A program made the position numbers and the translations under genes. A model generated the notes under the pieces. The model was not told the origin of the DNA, searched no databases, and saw nothing but the letters and a program-made list of their open reading frames with translations. Below, one piece after another: positions 44,165 to 58,900 of a stretch of DNA of 64,000 bases (positions are counted from its first letter, which is position 1; every line of letters begins with the position of its first letter). The DNA comes from Mustela lutreola (taxonomy: Eukaryota; Chordata; Mammalia; Carnivora; Mustelidae). The stretch spans positions 55,462,001-55,526,000 of the forward strand of contig NC_081305.1 of the NCBI RefSeq assembly GCF_030435805.1, in the 5' to 3' direction.

Positions 44165-44570
44165 GGAGGTGCCTGGGGTGGGGGTGGGGAGGAAGTGTCT
44201 GCCCTGGGATGGAGTCCCACCTCTGGTTCCCTGCTTGGGGGGGGGGGGGGGGGAGACTGTTTCTTCCCCTCCAGCTCACCCCTGCTTCTGTTCTCTCTGT
44301 TGCTGTCAAATAAAGTCTAAAAAGAGATTTATTATTGCCTACTAATCTACAAGGGCAGTATGAAACAGGTGATGGCAGAGAGCTTGGTACCTACTCAATG
44401 CTCCCTTTACTCTTCCAGATCGAAGTCTAGTTTCAGGGTCACCTCAGGCAGGGAAGCTTTGGACTCCGTTTCAGCTTAGGTCATCCCAGGGTGGACTGAG
44501 CCCTGCCTTGGGTTCTGTGCTGGGCATGGAGCCTGCTTGATTCTGTCTCCCCCTCCACCAGGTCTCTAAA
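44165..44570 (+). mobile_element. Two degraded CanSINEs
   Basis: 44165-44322 holds a 17-nt G run; 44450-44570 is an older piece (GGGCATGGAGCCTGCTTGAT). Confidence 0.6.
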
Positions 44571-44986
44571 GTCTAGCTTTCCTCTTCTGAAGCATTAGAT
44601 TTCACATTCCCATCCCCACTGCCTAATGCTACTCACCTCCCTGTTTCTTCACACAATGCCCAGACCACTGGATGTGGCACAAGACCAGAACAGCCCACCT
44701 ACCCTTCAAGGATGGGACTGGTTTTAAGATGACAATTCCATACTTTGCAGCTGAATTAGTGAGAGTTAAGGTCCACTGGGCAACCTCAGGCCATGACGGT
44801 TTTGAGAAACAAACCTATACAGGATTCTGAAGGAAATTCCTTATGTGGTAGATAAAAACTCCACAGACAGGTCATAATCCAACCACTGCAGAAAGTGACC
44901 CGAGCAGGGCTCCCTTTGCTTGTTGCCAAAGGCCTGCCTCCATAGCAGACACACACAGCAAAGACGCCAAATTTCTTTAAAAATAA

Positions 44987-44992
44987 TTTATT
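44987..44992 (-). terminator. RPL13A: RPL13A distal polyadenylation signal
   Basis: Canonical AATAAA about 515 nt past the stop, in a context matching the remembered end of the long human transcript. Confidence 0.7.
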
Positions 44993-45497
44993 AGTTTTGG
45001 ATCACAAAATACAGGGAAAGCACAAGGGCAGTGCCTGTGAGCCCTTGGCTGTACTTCCCAGGCTACGCGTCTGGAACCACCGCTGTACAACCCTAGGCTT
45101 GGCCCCAGCGCCCTCACACCCTAACAGCTGCAGAGTATTAGCACCCAAGCCTGCGGCAAGTTCAAACACACCCACATTCACAATGCAGGGCTCCCCTCCA
45201 ATCATTTTCCAATCTCTCTAAGCAAACACTGAAATAGTTGTCAATTTCATTGAACTGTCAGGAAGGAGTAGGTCACAGGCAATTATGCCTCAAAGCTCTT
45301 AAAGAGGTTTTTTTTTCCTCCACCTTTTAAGAAAGCTTTTCTTAACAGAAATGACTAAAACCCTTTCTGTGTTCCCAGCACTCTAAGCCCCAGGCTGCCT
45401 GTGGCTTGAGGACAGCAGCCCTGGGGAGTTCCCCATATCCTAGGGCGGCGATGGAGGAAGGGCAGGCCAGGCCAAGCATGAGGAACAAACAGTCAAT

Positions 45498-45503
45498 TTT
45501 ATT
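45498..45503 (-). terminator. RPL13A: RPL13A proximal polyadenylation signal
   Basis: Canonical AATAAA within CCCAATAAAATTGACTG directly after the TGA stop. Confidence 0.85.
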
Positions 45504-45507
45504 GGGC

Positions 45508-49111
<3,604 letters not shown>

Positions 49112-49430
49112 CTTCGGCAGCCGCCTGGGAAAGGAGGAAGGTTCGGCGCAGGGTTTCTTATCCCTTGAAACAGGGGCGGAGGAAGTGACGCCGTAGGGGC
49201 TGTACGGGCAGCTTTCCGTCTTCTCATTGGCCCAAGTGTCTCGCGCGTGCGCAGAGGGGCCCCGCTAGAAGGCGGTTCGTCTTCTAATTGTCCAATCCGG
49301 GTTCAATCCTTCTCGTCGGCTCTTAGGTGTCCATTGGTGTGCCGGGCGAGAGATCACGTGGGGTAGGAAGCGGCTCTACTGAGGCGGGGCTGGCCCGCCT
49401 TGGCCGCCATATTTTTGAGGGGCTGCTAAT
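49112..49430 (-). promoter_or_regulatory. RPL13A: RPL13A CpG island promoter, TOP-type start
   Basis: CpG-rich and TATA-less. A pyrimidine tract CTTTCCCAGG about 20 nt upstream of the ATG puts the start near 49133. A CCAAT box appears reversed at ATTGG (about 49227). CACGTG (49355-49360) and a YY1-like GGCCGCCATATTTTTGAGG (49402-49420) lie further out in the same arrangement as at RPS11. Confidence 0.65.
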
Positions 49431-50130
49431 CTCTCGGGGGTTGCCGGGGTGTCTCCGGTGGAGGGATGAGCCGTCACTCGCTAAAGCGACAGCAGGCTGC
49501 AGGGCTCGTGGTGGCCCGCAGGGGGCAAGTGGGCTCTCCCTTCAGCGCTCAGTCTGGGCTTAAACGTCTGGATTCTGGTGCCTGCGCTGCCTCCTCCTGA
49601 CCTGGGCGAACCCCGGCCCTGTGTGGGGCTCAGTATCCCCACCTGTAAAACAGGTGGAAGTAGGTTTTCCTATGAGATCTAAGAGTGTGCGAGGGAGTGA
49701 CTTCCAGATGACTGCTGGATCTTCTCTTCGACTGTACCCCTTGCCTCGGATGGCCCCCCTCCAGCCCTACCTTCTCAGATCTGACCTCTCACAGTCCCAG
49801 GACTTTTTGGCTCAAGAGTCCTTTCCTCCAAAGCGCGTCCTGGGATCTCGGGCTGGGTCAGGTCACCCACCGCGGGCTCCCGGAGTGCCTGGACTGCTGA
49901 CATTAGAACGTGTGTCCTGCTCAACCGCAGCTCCCTGGGTTGCGAGTCTTCTCCCGCATAGATCAGGAGCCCCGACAGGCCAGCTTCTGACCCGGTCAGG
50001 GTCAGCGCTGCAACGCACTGGCTCAGGCCCCTGTCGGGGGTCTCTCGGTACCGGATGAAACTTTGCATTAACAGAAAAACCAGGACTCACACCCCCTGTC
50101 CCATCTACAGACAGTACCTGGCCAGAGCTG
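49431..50130. other. RPL13A-FLT3LG intergenic
   Basis: GC-rich, SINE-free, about 1 kb between the RPL13A start and the FLT3LG end, as close as in human. CTCF-like motif at 49516. Confidence 0.5.
49516..49529 (+). promoter_or_regulatory. CTCF-like motif between RPL13A and FLT3LG
   Basis: CCGCAGGGGGCAAG matches the CTCF core with one or two departures, just outside the RPL13A CpG island and before the FLT3LG 3' end. Confidence 0.35.
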
Positions 50131-50132
50131 GT

Positions 50133-50394
50133 AGAAAAGGATGATTTATATACAGTTTCCTGGGGACAAGGACTTTGTACAGATGGGGATAGTTGGGGCT
50201 GGGGCTGTGGGCTGGCGTTGCCTCCATCCTGGGGAGAGAGTGAGCGGGGCAGCGCTGTCGAGGAAGGGACCAGTCTCTAGCTGACTTCCTCGGAGTTCCA
50301 GCTCTGTGTCCTGTGGCAGGTGACTCGTCTCGCTGGGCCTCAGTGTCCTCCTCTGTAAAATGGGATGATAGATGTGTCCATCTCATTGGGCCCT
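50133..50394 (-). other. FLT3LG: FLT3LG terminal 3' UTR exon
   Basis: Strong similarity to the human FLT3LG mRNA end as I recall it (CATCTATCATCCCATTTTAC, GATGGAGGCAACGCCAG, GTATATAAATCATCCTTTTC). A probable acceptor TCCCCAG ends at 50395. Cleavage is expected near 50133 after the variant hexamer TATAAA. Its first half is an antisense MIR. It is joined to the exon whose donor GTGAGG follows 52953. Confidence 0.75.
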
Positions 50395-50400
50395 CTGGGG
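50290..50400 (+). mobile_element. MIR within the FLT3LG 3' UTR exon
   Basis: CCTCAGTGTCCTCCTCTGTA and AAATGGGATGATAGA are MIR; antisense to FLT3LG, so the exon includes MIR sequence. Confidence 0.75.
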
Positions 50401-50831
50401 ATCCGTGGACAGAGGAGAGCACCAAGCTCAGCGCTCTGCACAGACTCAGTACTACAAACAATTCCATTTCCAGTGAGTGCCCACTATGTGTCGTGGCATC
50501 ACTGTCCAAGAGAACTTTGCAGAGTTCTGCAAAGATGGAACCTGTGAGATCCGCGCTCTCCCACACAGCCACCCAGCAGCCCTGTGGGAATACTGAGCAC
50601 TCCAAATGTGCCCACGGTAACTAAGGAGATGAGTTTTACATTTACCTAATTTAAACTTAAACTGGTAGTGTGCTTATTAGAAGAGCAGGGAAGCAGAGTG
50701 GACAGGAGCAAGGATATGAGGAAAACTTCCCAACTGGCTACCCTTTCCCAAAAAAATTGTAATAAAAATTACTGTACAGAAACAAGTGCTGAAATGAAAA
50801 ATCACTTCAACTTAGAAACTGATCCTGGGGG

Positions 50832-50939
50832 TCCCTGGGTGTCTCAGTCAGTTAAGCATCCGACTCTTGATTTTTTGGCTCAGGTCATGATCTCAGTGTT
50901 GGGGGACTGAGTCCCACAGGTGTGGAGCCTGCTTAAGAT

Positions 50940-50974
<35 letters not shown>

Positions 50975-50996
50975 CCTCAATCCCCCAAAGGAAAAA
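50832..50996 (+). mobile_element. Old CanSINE
   Basis: GAAACTGATCCTGGG / GAAACTGATCTTGGG duplication; long CT tract. Confidence 0.88.
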
Positions 50997-51137
50997 AGAA
51001 ACTGATCTTGGGTACTTGGAAAACTTGTTTCTTTCTCCTTTTTTTTGAAAACTTTTGTTTCAAAACTTGAGCAGGTCAGTCTACTTTTGCAAATGTAAAT
51101 TTCAAGAACTCTAAGTAGAGGGGAAGTTATTTGTTTT

Positions 51138-51385
51138 CTTTGTTTGTTTGTTTAAGTAGGCTCCACATCCACTGTAGAGCCCAAGGCAGGCCAAACCCAT
51201 GACCCTGAAGTCAAGACCCAAGCTGAGACCAAGAGTCAAGACGCCAACTGATGGAGCCACCCAGGTGCCCCTGGGGAATTTTTTTTTTTTTTTTAAAGTA
51301 ATCTCTATGCCTAACGTGGGGCTTGAACTCACAACCCTGAGATCCAGAGTCACATGCTTTACTGACTGAGAGAGCCAGGTGCCCC
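51138..51385 (-). mobile_element. Two old short CanSINEs
   Basis: About 51138-51270 and 51283-51385, both with AGGTGCCCC heads; FLT3LG last intron. Confidence 0.7.
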
Positions 51386-51564
51386 AATTATTCTAAAGTT
51401 TTCAACAACATATATGGCTTGTGATTATTTCCGTTGTGTTCTCTTTAAGGGCTTTGCATGCACTTAAACTTCCAGATGGCTCTATGATAGAAAGACTATT
51501 ATTAGAGTCTTTTGTATAGATAAGGAAACTGAGGCAGAAGAATGAAAAGTTTAGATTTCCAGAA

Positions 51565-51685
51565 TGCCCAGAGTCAAATCCTGGTTCTGTCACTCATGTG
51601 CTCAGTGACTTTTGGCAAATTGTTTACCTCTCTGTGCCTTGGTTTCAGCCTCTGTGAAACAGGATAATCATGGCACCAGCTTCTC
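51565..51685 (+). mobile_element. MIR
   Basis: GTCAAATCCTGGTTCTGTCA and TACCTCTCTGTGCCTTGGTT. Confidence 0.8.
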
Positions 51686-51699
51686 ATTTAAATTAATTT

Positions 51700-52240
51700 G
51701 TAGAAAGCCCCAGCGTAAGGGCTGTATCACTGAGGCATTGTATGTGCCAACAATTATTGCAAAATGTTTCTTGTTAGAACCTTCTGGGCCCATCAAGAGC
51801 CCACTAGGGCCTCTCCAACTTCCTCCTTCCTGGCCCACCTGCCTCCTGCCTCCACACCTGTCTTCCATCACTCACCTCCCCTACCTCCCTGCTGCCCTGG
51901 GCAGGAAGTCCCAGCTCCCCTGCTTGATGTTTGAGGCCTAGACTTTTCACACCCACACTCACACCCACCCCGGGCTGAAGTTACTGGAACACCCAGAGCT
52001 TTATCACACCTGGAGAGCTTTGCAGAGGTGGTTCTCTCCGCCTGCTTCAGGAGGCCACTCTCTTCAGGCCTGCAGACTCCTGTAGCCAAATAGCTCCCCT
52101 GGGGACCCTCACAACCTTCCCCATCCCCACTGAGCTCACCCTCTTTCCCTAATCTCTCTGCTCCCCCCCCATTTCCCACTGGGCCAGACCCAGGGTCATC
52201 TGTGCCACCTGCCCAAGCCTATCAGTCTCCAGCCCTGTCC
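51700..52240. other. FLT3LG last intron, unassigned part
   Basis: Unique-looking; I found no exon encoding the human-type last residues here. Confidence 0.45.
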
Positions 52241-52242
52241 TT

Positions 52243-52755
52243 TTTTTTTTTTTTTAAGATTTTATTTTATTTATTTATTTTTAAAGGCTTTATTTCTTTA
52301 TTTGATAGACAGAGATCACAAGTAGGCAGAGAGGCGGGGAGGTGGGGGGGGGGGGGAGGAACCAGGCTCCCCACAGAGCAGAGAGCCTGATGCAGGGCTC
52401 AATCCCAGGATCTTAAGATCATGACCTCAGCCGAAGGCAGAGGCTTTAACTCACTGAGCCACCCAGGTGCCCTAAGATTTTATTTTTCTTTCTTTTTTTT
52501 TTTTTTTTAAGATTTTATTTATTTGACAGAGATCACAAGTACACAGAGAGGCAGGTGAGGGGGTGGGGAAGCAGGTTCCCTGCAGAGTGGAGAGCCAGAT
52601 GCGGGGTTCCATCAAGCCTGGGATCAAGCCCTGTGTTGGGCTCTCTGCTCAGCAGGGAGCCTGCTCCCTGCCCCCTTGCCTGCCTCTCTGCCTACTTGTG
52701 ATATCTCTCTGTCAAATAAATAAATAAAATAAAATCTTAAAAAAAAAAAAATAAG
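52243..52755. mobile_element. CanSINE cluster with head-to-head truncated pair
   Basis: Minus copies 52243-52472 and 52500-52608, then a plus copy lacking its head 52610-52755; the last two meet within their bodies. Confidence 0.85.
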
Positions 52756-52973
52756 AGTCATATACCCCACTGACTGAACCAGCTGTGGATCCTCCAGCTC
52801 TGTCCTTCTTGATCCCTGACCCCTGACTCTGCCTGACCGTCCTCTCCATCCACATGATGCTGGTCCTAGCCCTGACTCAGGCCTTGTCCTCTCACCCTGG
52901 ACCCTTAGCCAGCCTCCAGTCTGTCCTCCCTCCTGGCCCCAGCAACCCTCACCCCCAACGAAGTCCAGGGTTC

Positions 52974-55900
52974 TCAGCCTGCTGAAGGGTTCACCAACAC
53001 GAGTCCACACTCCACGAGCCACAGGGGCAGGATATCCTGGAGACTGGAGGCACAGGTCACCTGTAGCTGCCAGCCCCCAGACTTCCCCATGCCCTCTGTC
53101 CACCTGCAGACTCACCTGCTCCCCAGGGTAGGCTGTCCTCTGCCTCCTTCTCTGCCAGTGCAGGCACCAGGCAGCAGCCATCAGCAGGAGAGCCACGGGC
53201 AGCGGCAGCAAGAGCAGCAGCAGGGGGGCCTGAGGGGCTGGCAGGGCTGTGGCCTCCAAGGCCCCGGGACTCCTTGGGGGCAGCAGTGTGGAAGAGTCTG
53301 AGGCAAGAAAAAGAGGCTGGGTGACTGAGGAGAAGGTCTGGGCCAGACAAGGGAAGGAAATAAAAGCAGGCTTGGTGCTGGCTGTGTGACCTGAGGTGGG
53401 CCACCTGCCTCTCTGTGCCTCAGTCTCCTCACCTGTAAAATGGGGGTGTTCATTATACCCACTGGGTAAGGTGGTCACAAAAATTAAACGAGTAGCCACA
53501 CAGGAAGTTCTTAGAACAGTGTGGCACCAGTCAGTTTGCATTTTCTTTTACAATTTGACATATGTATTTCTAGTGCTTATGTATTGACTAGTTTATTCCT
53601 TTTTCCTTCAGTGGGCTGTGAGCTCCCTGTGGGCTCTGGGGTCTTTGTGCCCTCTATACCCCCACCCTGCTACTCTCTCTTCCCCTCACTTGCCAGACTC
53701 CAGGCACATGTGCCTCTTCACTGTTCCCTAAACATGAAGGCAGGTTTCTGCCTCAGGGCCTTTGCACTGGCTGTTCTCATTTTCCCAACCCTCAGCTACG
53801 TTCTAGCCAACCACCTCACGCCATGATTCGATCACCCTGCTGTAATTTGCCTGCATGGGGCTCAGTACACTCAGATCTTTTCCTGTTAATTACTTGGTTG
53901 CATGTTTGTTGCCTGTTGCCTCAATTAGCATGTCAACCCTACAAGTGCAAGCACCTGGGTCTCATTCTGAGCTGTGTCACTGGGTACCCAGGAGGTGCCT
54001 AAGAAAATGTGGTCGAATGAACAAACAGTCATAAATGTAAGTACAAATGAGCAATGAAGCTTAATATAGAGGGCAAGATGATCGGAATTATGGGGAGACA
54101 GTAAGAAAATTAGAGGGGAAGGTTTTTAAATATCTTTCTCAGGGGTGCCTGGAAGCTCAGTCGGCAGAGCATGCGACTCTTCACCTCACGGTTGCGAGTT
54201 TGAGCCCCACCTTGGGTGTAGAGATTACGAAAAATAAAAATAAAGATGAGAACTCGACAGATGCAGTACCAAACACAAGGACAGAAAGCTTCCGAATAAT
54301 ACCAGGGTAAGGTGGGGAGAATACGTTCACACAGACTCAACCCTGATCCTGCCAAGAAAATTAATCTCATTTTTTCTTTTCCTCCTAAGACAGGGTCAGT
54401 TATAGAACTTGTTATGGACTTGGCCACAAAAGTAAACTTTTTTTTTTTTTTTTAAGATTTTAGGTACTTATTGGAGAGAGAGAGAGAGAGTGTGCGCGAA
54501 CACACGAATGGGGGTCCAGGAGAGGGAAAAGCAGGCTCCCCGCTGAGCAGGGAACCCAACGCAGGACTCGATCCCAGGACCCCGGGATCATGACCTGAGC
54601 CAAAGGCAGAAGCTTAACCAACTGAACCACCCGGGAGCCCCAAAGTAAACCTCAATATGCTGGGCCAAGTCAAGTATCCACAGCGCATAGTCTCTCACAC
54701 ACTCTGATGACATCATTTCTCATTGATCCCTTAGAGCCGTGGTCTCTGTTGACTCTGAATTCCCACGTGCCATCCTTGTTAAATACACACCTGTGAGAGA
54801 GACTTAGTAGGGGATAGAGGATGTAAAATATCTTACTAATTAAAAAAAAATACTTTAAATCTTTAAAACAAAACAAAACAAAATAGAATCGAAAACACAG
54901 TATCAGGTATGTGTTCAAATAGTACTGCTTTGGAGACATTTGGTTAAATATGATTTGTGATTTCAATGATGAATTTTTTTTAAAGGTTTTATTTATTTAT
55001 TTAACAGGGAGAGAGATCACAAGTAGGCAGGGAGGCAGACAGAGGGGGGCGGGGAGCAGGCTCCCTACTGAGCAGAAAGCCAGATTCAGGGCTTGATCCC
55101 AGGACTCTGGGATCATGACCTGAGCTGAAGGCAGAGGCTTTAACCCACTGAGCCACCCAGGCGCCCCTGTGATGAATTGTTTATTTATTTATTATTTTTT
55201 AAAGATTTTATTTATTTATTTGACAAATAGAGATCACAAGTGGGCAGACAGGCAGGCAGAGAGGAGGAAGCAGACTCCCTGCTGAGCAGAGAGCCCGATG
55301 CGGGGCTCGATCCCAGAACCCAGAGATCATGACTTGAGCCGAAGGCAGAGGCTTTAACCCACTGAGCCACCCAGGCACCCCTCAATGATGAATTATTAAG
55401 AATAATTTTAAAGGGGCATCTGGGTGGCTCAGTCGGTTAAGTATCTGCCTTTGGCTCAGGTCATGATCCCATGGTCCTGGGATCAAGTCCTGCATTGGGC
55501 TCCGCGGGAAGCCTGCTTCTCTCTCTCCCACTCCCCCCTGCTTGTGTTCCCCCTCTTGCTGTGTGTCTCTCTGTCAAAAATAAATAAATAAGTCTTTTTA
55601 AAAAAGAATAATAATTTTAAAATTATGAAGCCAATAGCATCGTTCTAAAGGACTGATTTGCTGCTGTCCAAGGCTAAGGGTGGGAATTATTCAAAGGGGG
55701 TCAAGTTAAGTCGTGGGATTGCAGTGGGGATCACAAGAAGCCACACGTATGATAAAATTGCAAAGACATCTATGCTTTTAAGGAGTGAATTGTGTCCCTC
55801 AAAATTCTTACATTGGAATCCTAACGCGACCTCATTTGGAGATGGTCTTTACACCGATAATCAAGTTATAATGAGGTCATCAGGGCGGGCCCCTCAGCCC

Positions 55901-58900
55901 ATATGACAGGTGTCCTTATAAAAAGGGGAAATCTGGACACGGAGGCGTCCACAGAGGGAGAAAGCTAAGTGAACGTGAAAATGGCCATCAGCAAAGCCCA
56001 AGGAGAGAAGCCTGGAGCAGAACCTTCCCTCTGAGCCTTGGGAAGGAGCCAATCCTACCGACGCTTTGATTTCAGACCTCTGACCTCCAGAATCTGACAT
56101 AATGTACGTCTGTTGTTTCGATCACCCAGTTCGCGCTACTTAGTCCCGCCAGCCCTAAGGTACCAACACGCGCGGGCACACAAGTGCGCATGCGTGACTC
56201 GTAAACTGGGCATCAACTCTGGACTATAGGGCGGGACTGTACCCTGCCGTATTTCTGGTGTGGCTATCGTGCTATCAGGAATGGGAAGCATGGGTAAAGG
56301 GCGTCCAGGACCAGCCCCCCACCCCACCCCCTGTACAATTTCTTTGTACCCTCCTTTAAATCTGGAATGATTCCAAAAGAAAACGTTTTAAAAACAAGAC
56401 CATTTTCTACAAAAGTAACGACCGTGAACATTCAATTGGGGGTGGGGTGGGGGAGTGAATTCACTTAAAAAAAAAACAACAAAAAAAACCCCCAAAACCT
56501 TTAAAAACCTTGGTCGTTAGAGGGACCCATGGATGGCTCGTTGGTTAAGCCTCTGCCTTCAGCTCAGGTCATGGTCTGAGGGTCTTGGGATAGAGCTCCG
56601 CATCGGGCTTTCTGCTCCGTGGGGAGCCTGCTTCCCCCCCACCCCCACCCCTGCCTGCCTCTCTCCCTACTTGTGATCTCTCTCTGTGTCAAATAAATAA
56701 ATAAATAATCTTTATAAAAACCAAAAAACCTTGGCTGCTAGAGAATCTGCACTTACACAAGCGGTTGCAATGTTTCTACAGGACAGGGCTGCCTTGGAGA
56801 AATAGGCAGGGGTTATGGTTCCCTTGTCAGAGGTGAGGAAACTGAGACCCAGCTAAAGGACCGAACTTGGGGGAACACGCCCAAAGTCACACAGCCAGTG
56901 GGAGCAGAGTGGGGTCTGGGCTGGCCAGGACAGGGTATGTGAGGGGCTGTGGGATGGGGGAGGGGAGGGGGGCTGGGGGATGCTGGGGGGGCTTTTACCC
57001 GGCTGACACTGCAGCTCCAGACACCCAGAGAAATTCCTGCGGGTGATCCAGGGTTTCAAGGCTGCCAGCTGCTGGGAGGTGTCCTGCAGGAGGTGGGAGA
57101 TGTTGGTCTGGACGAAGCGAAGACAGCTGGGGAGGGGCTGGGGGCAGGGGAGGGAGACGTCACCAGGGCTTCGCCCCCACAGTCTGCTCAGGCCAAGGGC
57201 CTTCCCTGCCTGGCAATGCCTACCAGGGGCCCTCCCTTGGAGGCCTGGGTCACAGAGGGAGTTCGGACCACTGCCCCCCGGGGTTGCTAGGGGGAGAGAA
57301 CCCCTCTGCAGCGCCCAGCAATAGAACCTGAGAAATAAACTCGGAATCGGTGCACTGGGCCCAGGACTCCCGCCCTCATTTAGTCTCTGGAAAAGTGTTA
57401 ATTCCAGCAAGGGGATTCCCAGGGGGCCGGGGGTTCAAGCCCCACCTCCCCTGGGTTGCTAGTCAAAGGAAATCTTCAGCAAGGTCTAGCATAGCTTGGC
57501 TTCCAATCCCCAGGAAGGCAACTCGCTCCCCTAGCTTGTCCCCCAAGTTCAGGGCTTACCTGGAAAGCACATAAAGTGACAAAGTGTATTTCCGTGTTGA
57601 CGTTCTCCAGTAGAATTTGCATGTGGGTCCCGGCCACAGCCTTGAGCCGTCCTATCCAGTGCTGGGCCAGGACCAGGCGCCAGAAGGCCCCGCAGAGCTC
57701 GTCCTGGGAGAGACAGCCCCAGCTCGGGTCCGCCCGGCAGAGGTGGCTGGGGGCTTGGACTGGTGGGGCAGGAAGGGTGAGGGGCTGGGGCTGGGAGTCC
57801 TGCATCCCCGGGATGGGCGGTGGGGGAGGGAGAGGAGGAGGAGGAGGAGGAGGAGGAGGAGGGGACGGCAGCCGGTCGGCCTACTCTTCCCCCCGAGGGG
57901 CGGTGCTTCTCAAGTTTCTCCTTCCCACCTCAGCCCTAGCCCCGCCCATCGGTGACTCACGTCCTGCAGGTTGGAGGCGACGGTGACTGGATAGTCCTGA
58001 AGCAGGTAATCAGACTGCGGGAGAAAACAGGGTCAGGCCGGGCTGAGGACGGGAGAAAATAGAACTATGGGGACGCAGAGGCAGAGAAAGAGGGGGACAG
58101 TGAGCCGAAGGGGACAGAGACCCACACACAGAGGGGACAAATGAAGAGAGCCAGGTACAGGGACTCACAGAGAGGGGGACAGTGGGCCAGAGGGCGGAGG
58201 ACAGGGACCCAGAGAGAGGGGGACAGCGAGCCAGAGAAAGTGCGGGATAGTGAGCTGAGGGGCACAGAGACCCACAGAGAGGGAACCAATGAAGAGAGTA
58301 TGGGACAATGACCCAGAGAAAGCAGGACAGCAAGCCAGAGGGACACAGACACAGGACACAAGGACAAGGACACAGAGAGTGGGGGACAGGGACCCACAGA
58401 GAGAGGGGGACAATGAACCAGAGAAAGGGGACAGGGAACCCTAAAGAAGGACACCTAGACGGGGAGGTCGGTCCCAGTGACGGAGCCGGGGCCTCAGGCA
58501 GGCGCCCGGGGAGGCCGGGACATGCCCCTCACCAGCTTGTGGATGGTGGCCGAGAAGGTGGAGGAGATGGGGCTGTGGCTGAAGGAGCAGTCAGGGGTCC
58601 CGCGGAGGCCAGGGCTGAGCAGCAGCAGCAGCAGCAGGGAGGTCTGGGGGCGCGACACGGGGCGGGGGCGCCCTCTGTTGGCTCCACACGCACCCCTCGC
58701 CTGCGCCCCCCCAGCCCCCATCTGTCTCTCTGCCGTCTTTCTCCTTTTCCAGGTCTCATTCCTTCCCGTCCAGGGCTCGGCCCTCCTCCTTCTGGCTTCC
58801 GTGTCCCTCTGAGAGCAGCCTTCCCGAGTCTCCTCTCTGCCTCTAGGCTGGCCCTTCTGGCTCCTCTCCCCATCTGCCAGCTGTGCCCGAGGCTCCCATC

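Larger units (their letters stand above)
44970..45507 (-). other. RPL13A: RPL13A 3' UTR with proximal and distal polyadenylation sites
   Basis: A proximal AATAAA (45498-45503) lies 5 nt past the stop. A distal AATAAA (44987-44992) is followed by TTATTTTTAAAGAAA, very like the human long-isoform end as I recall it. Two mRNA lengths are therefore expected. Confidence 0.75.

Noticed and set aside
50105-50605. 166-codon minus-strand open frame
   Set aside because: Spans the FLT3LG 3' UTR exon and part of its last intron and ends beyond the expected cleavage site; matches the human untranslated sequence, not a protein.
55775-56145. Possible intact retrovirus-like element
   Set aside because: Only an isolated old LTR is present, with no internal region next to it; treated as a fossil.
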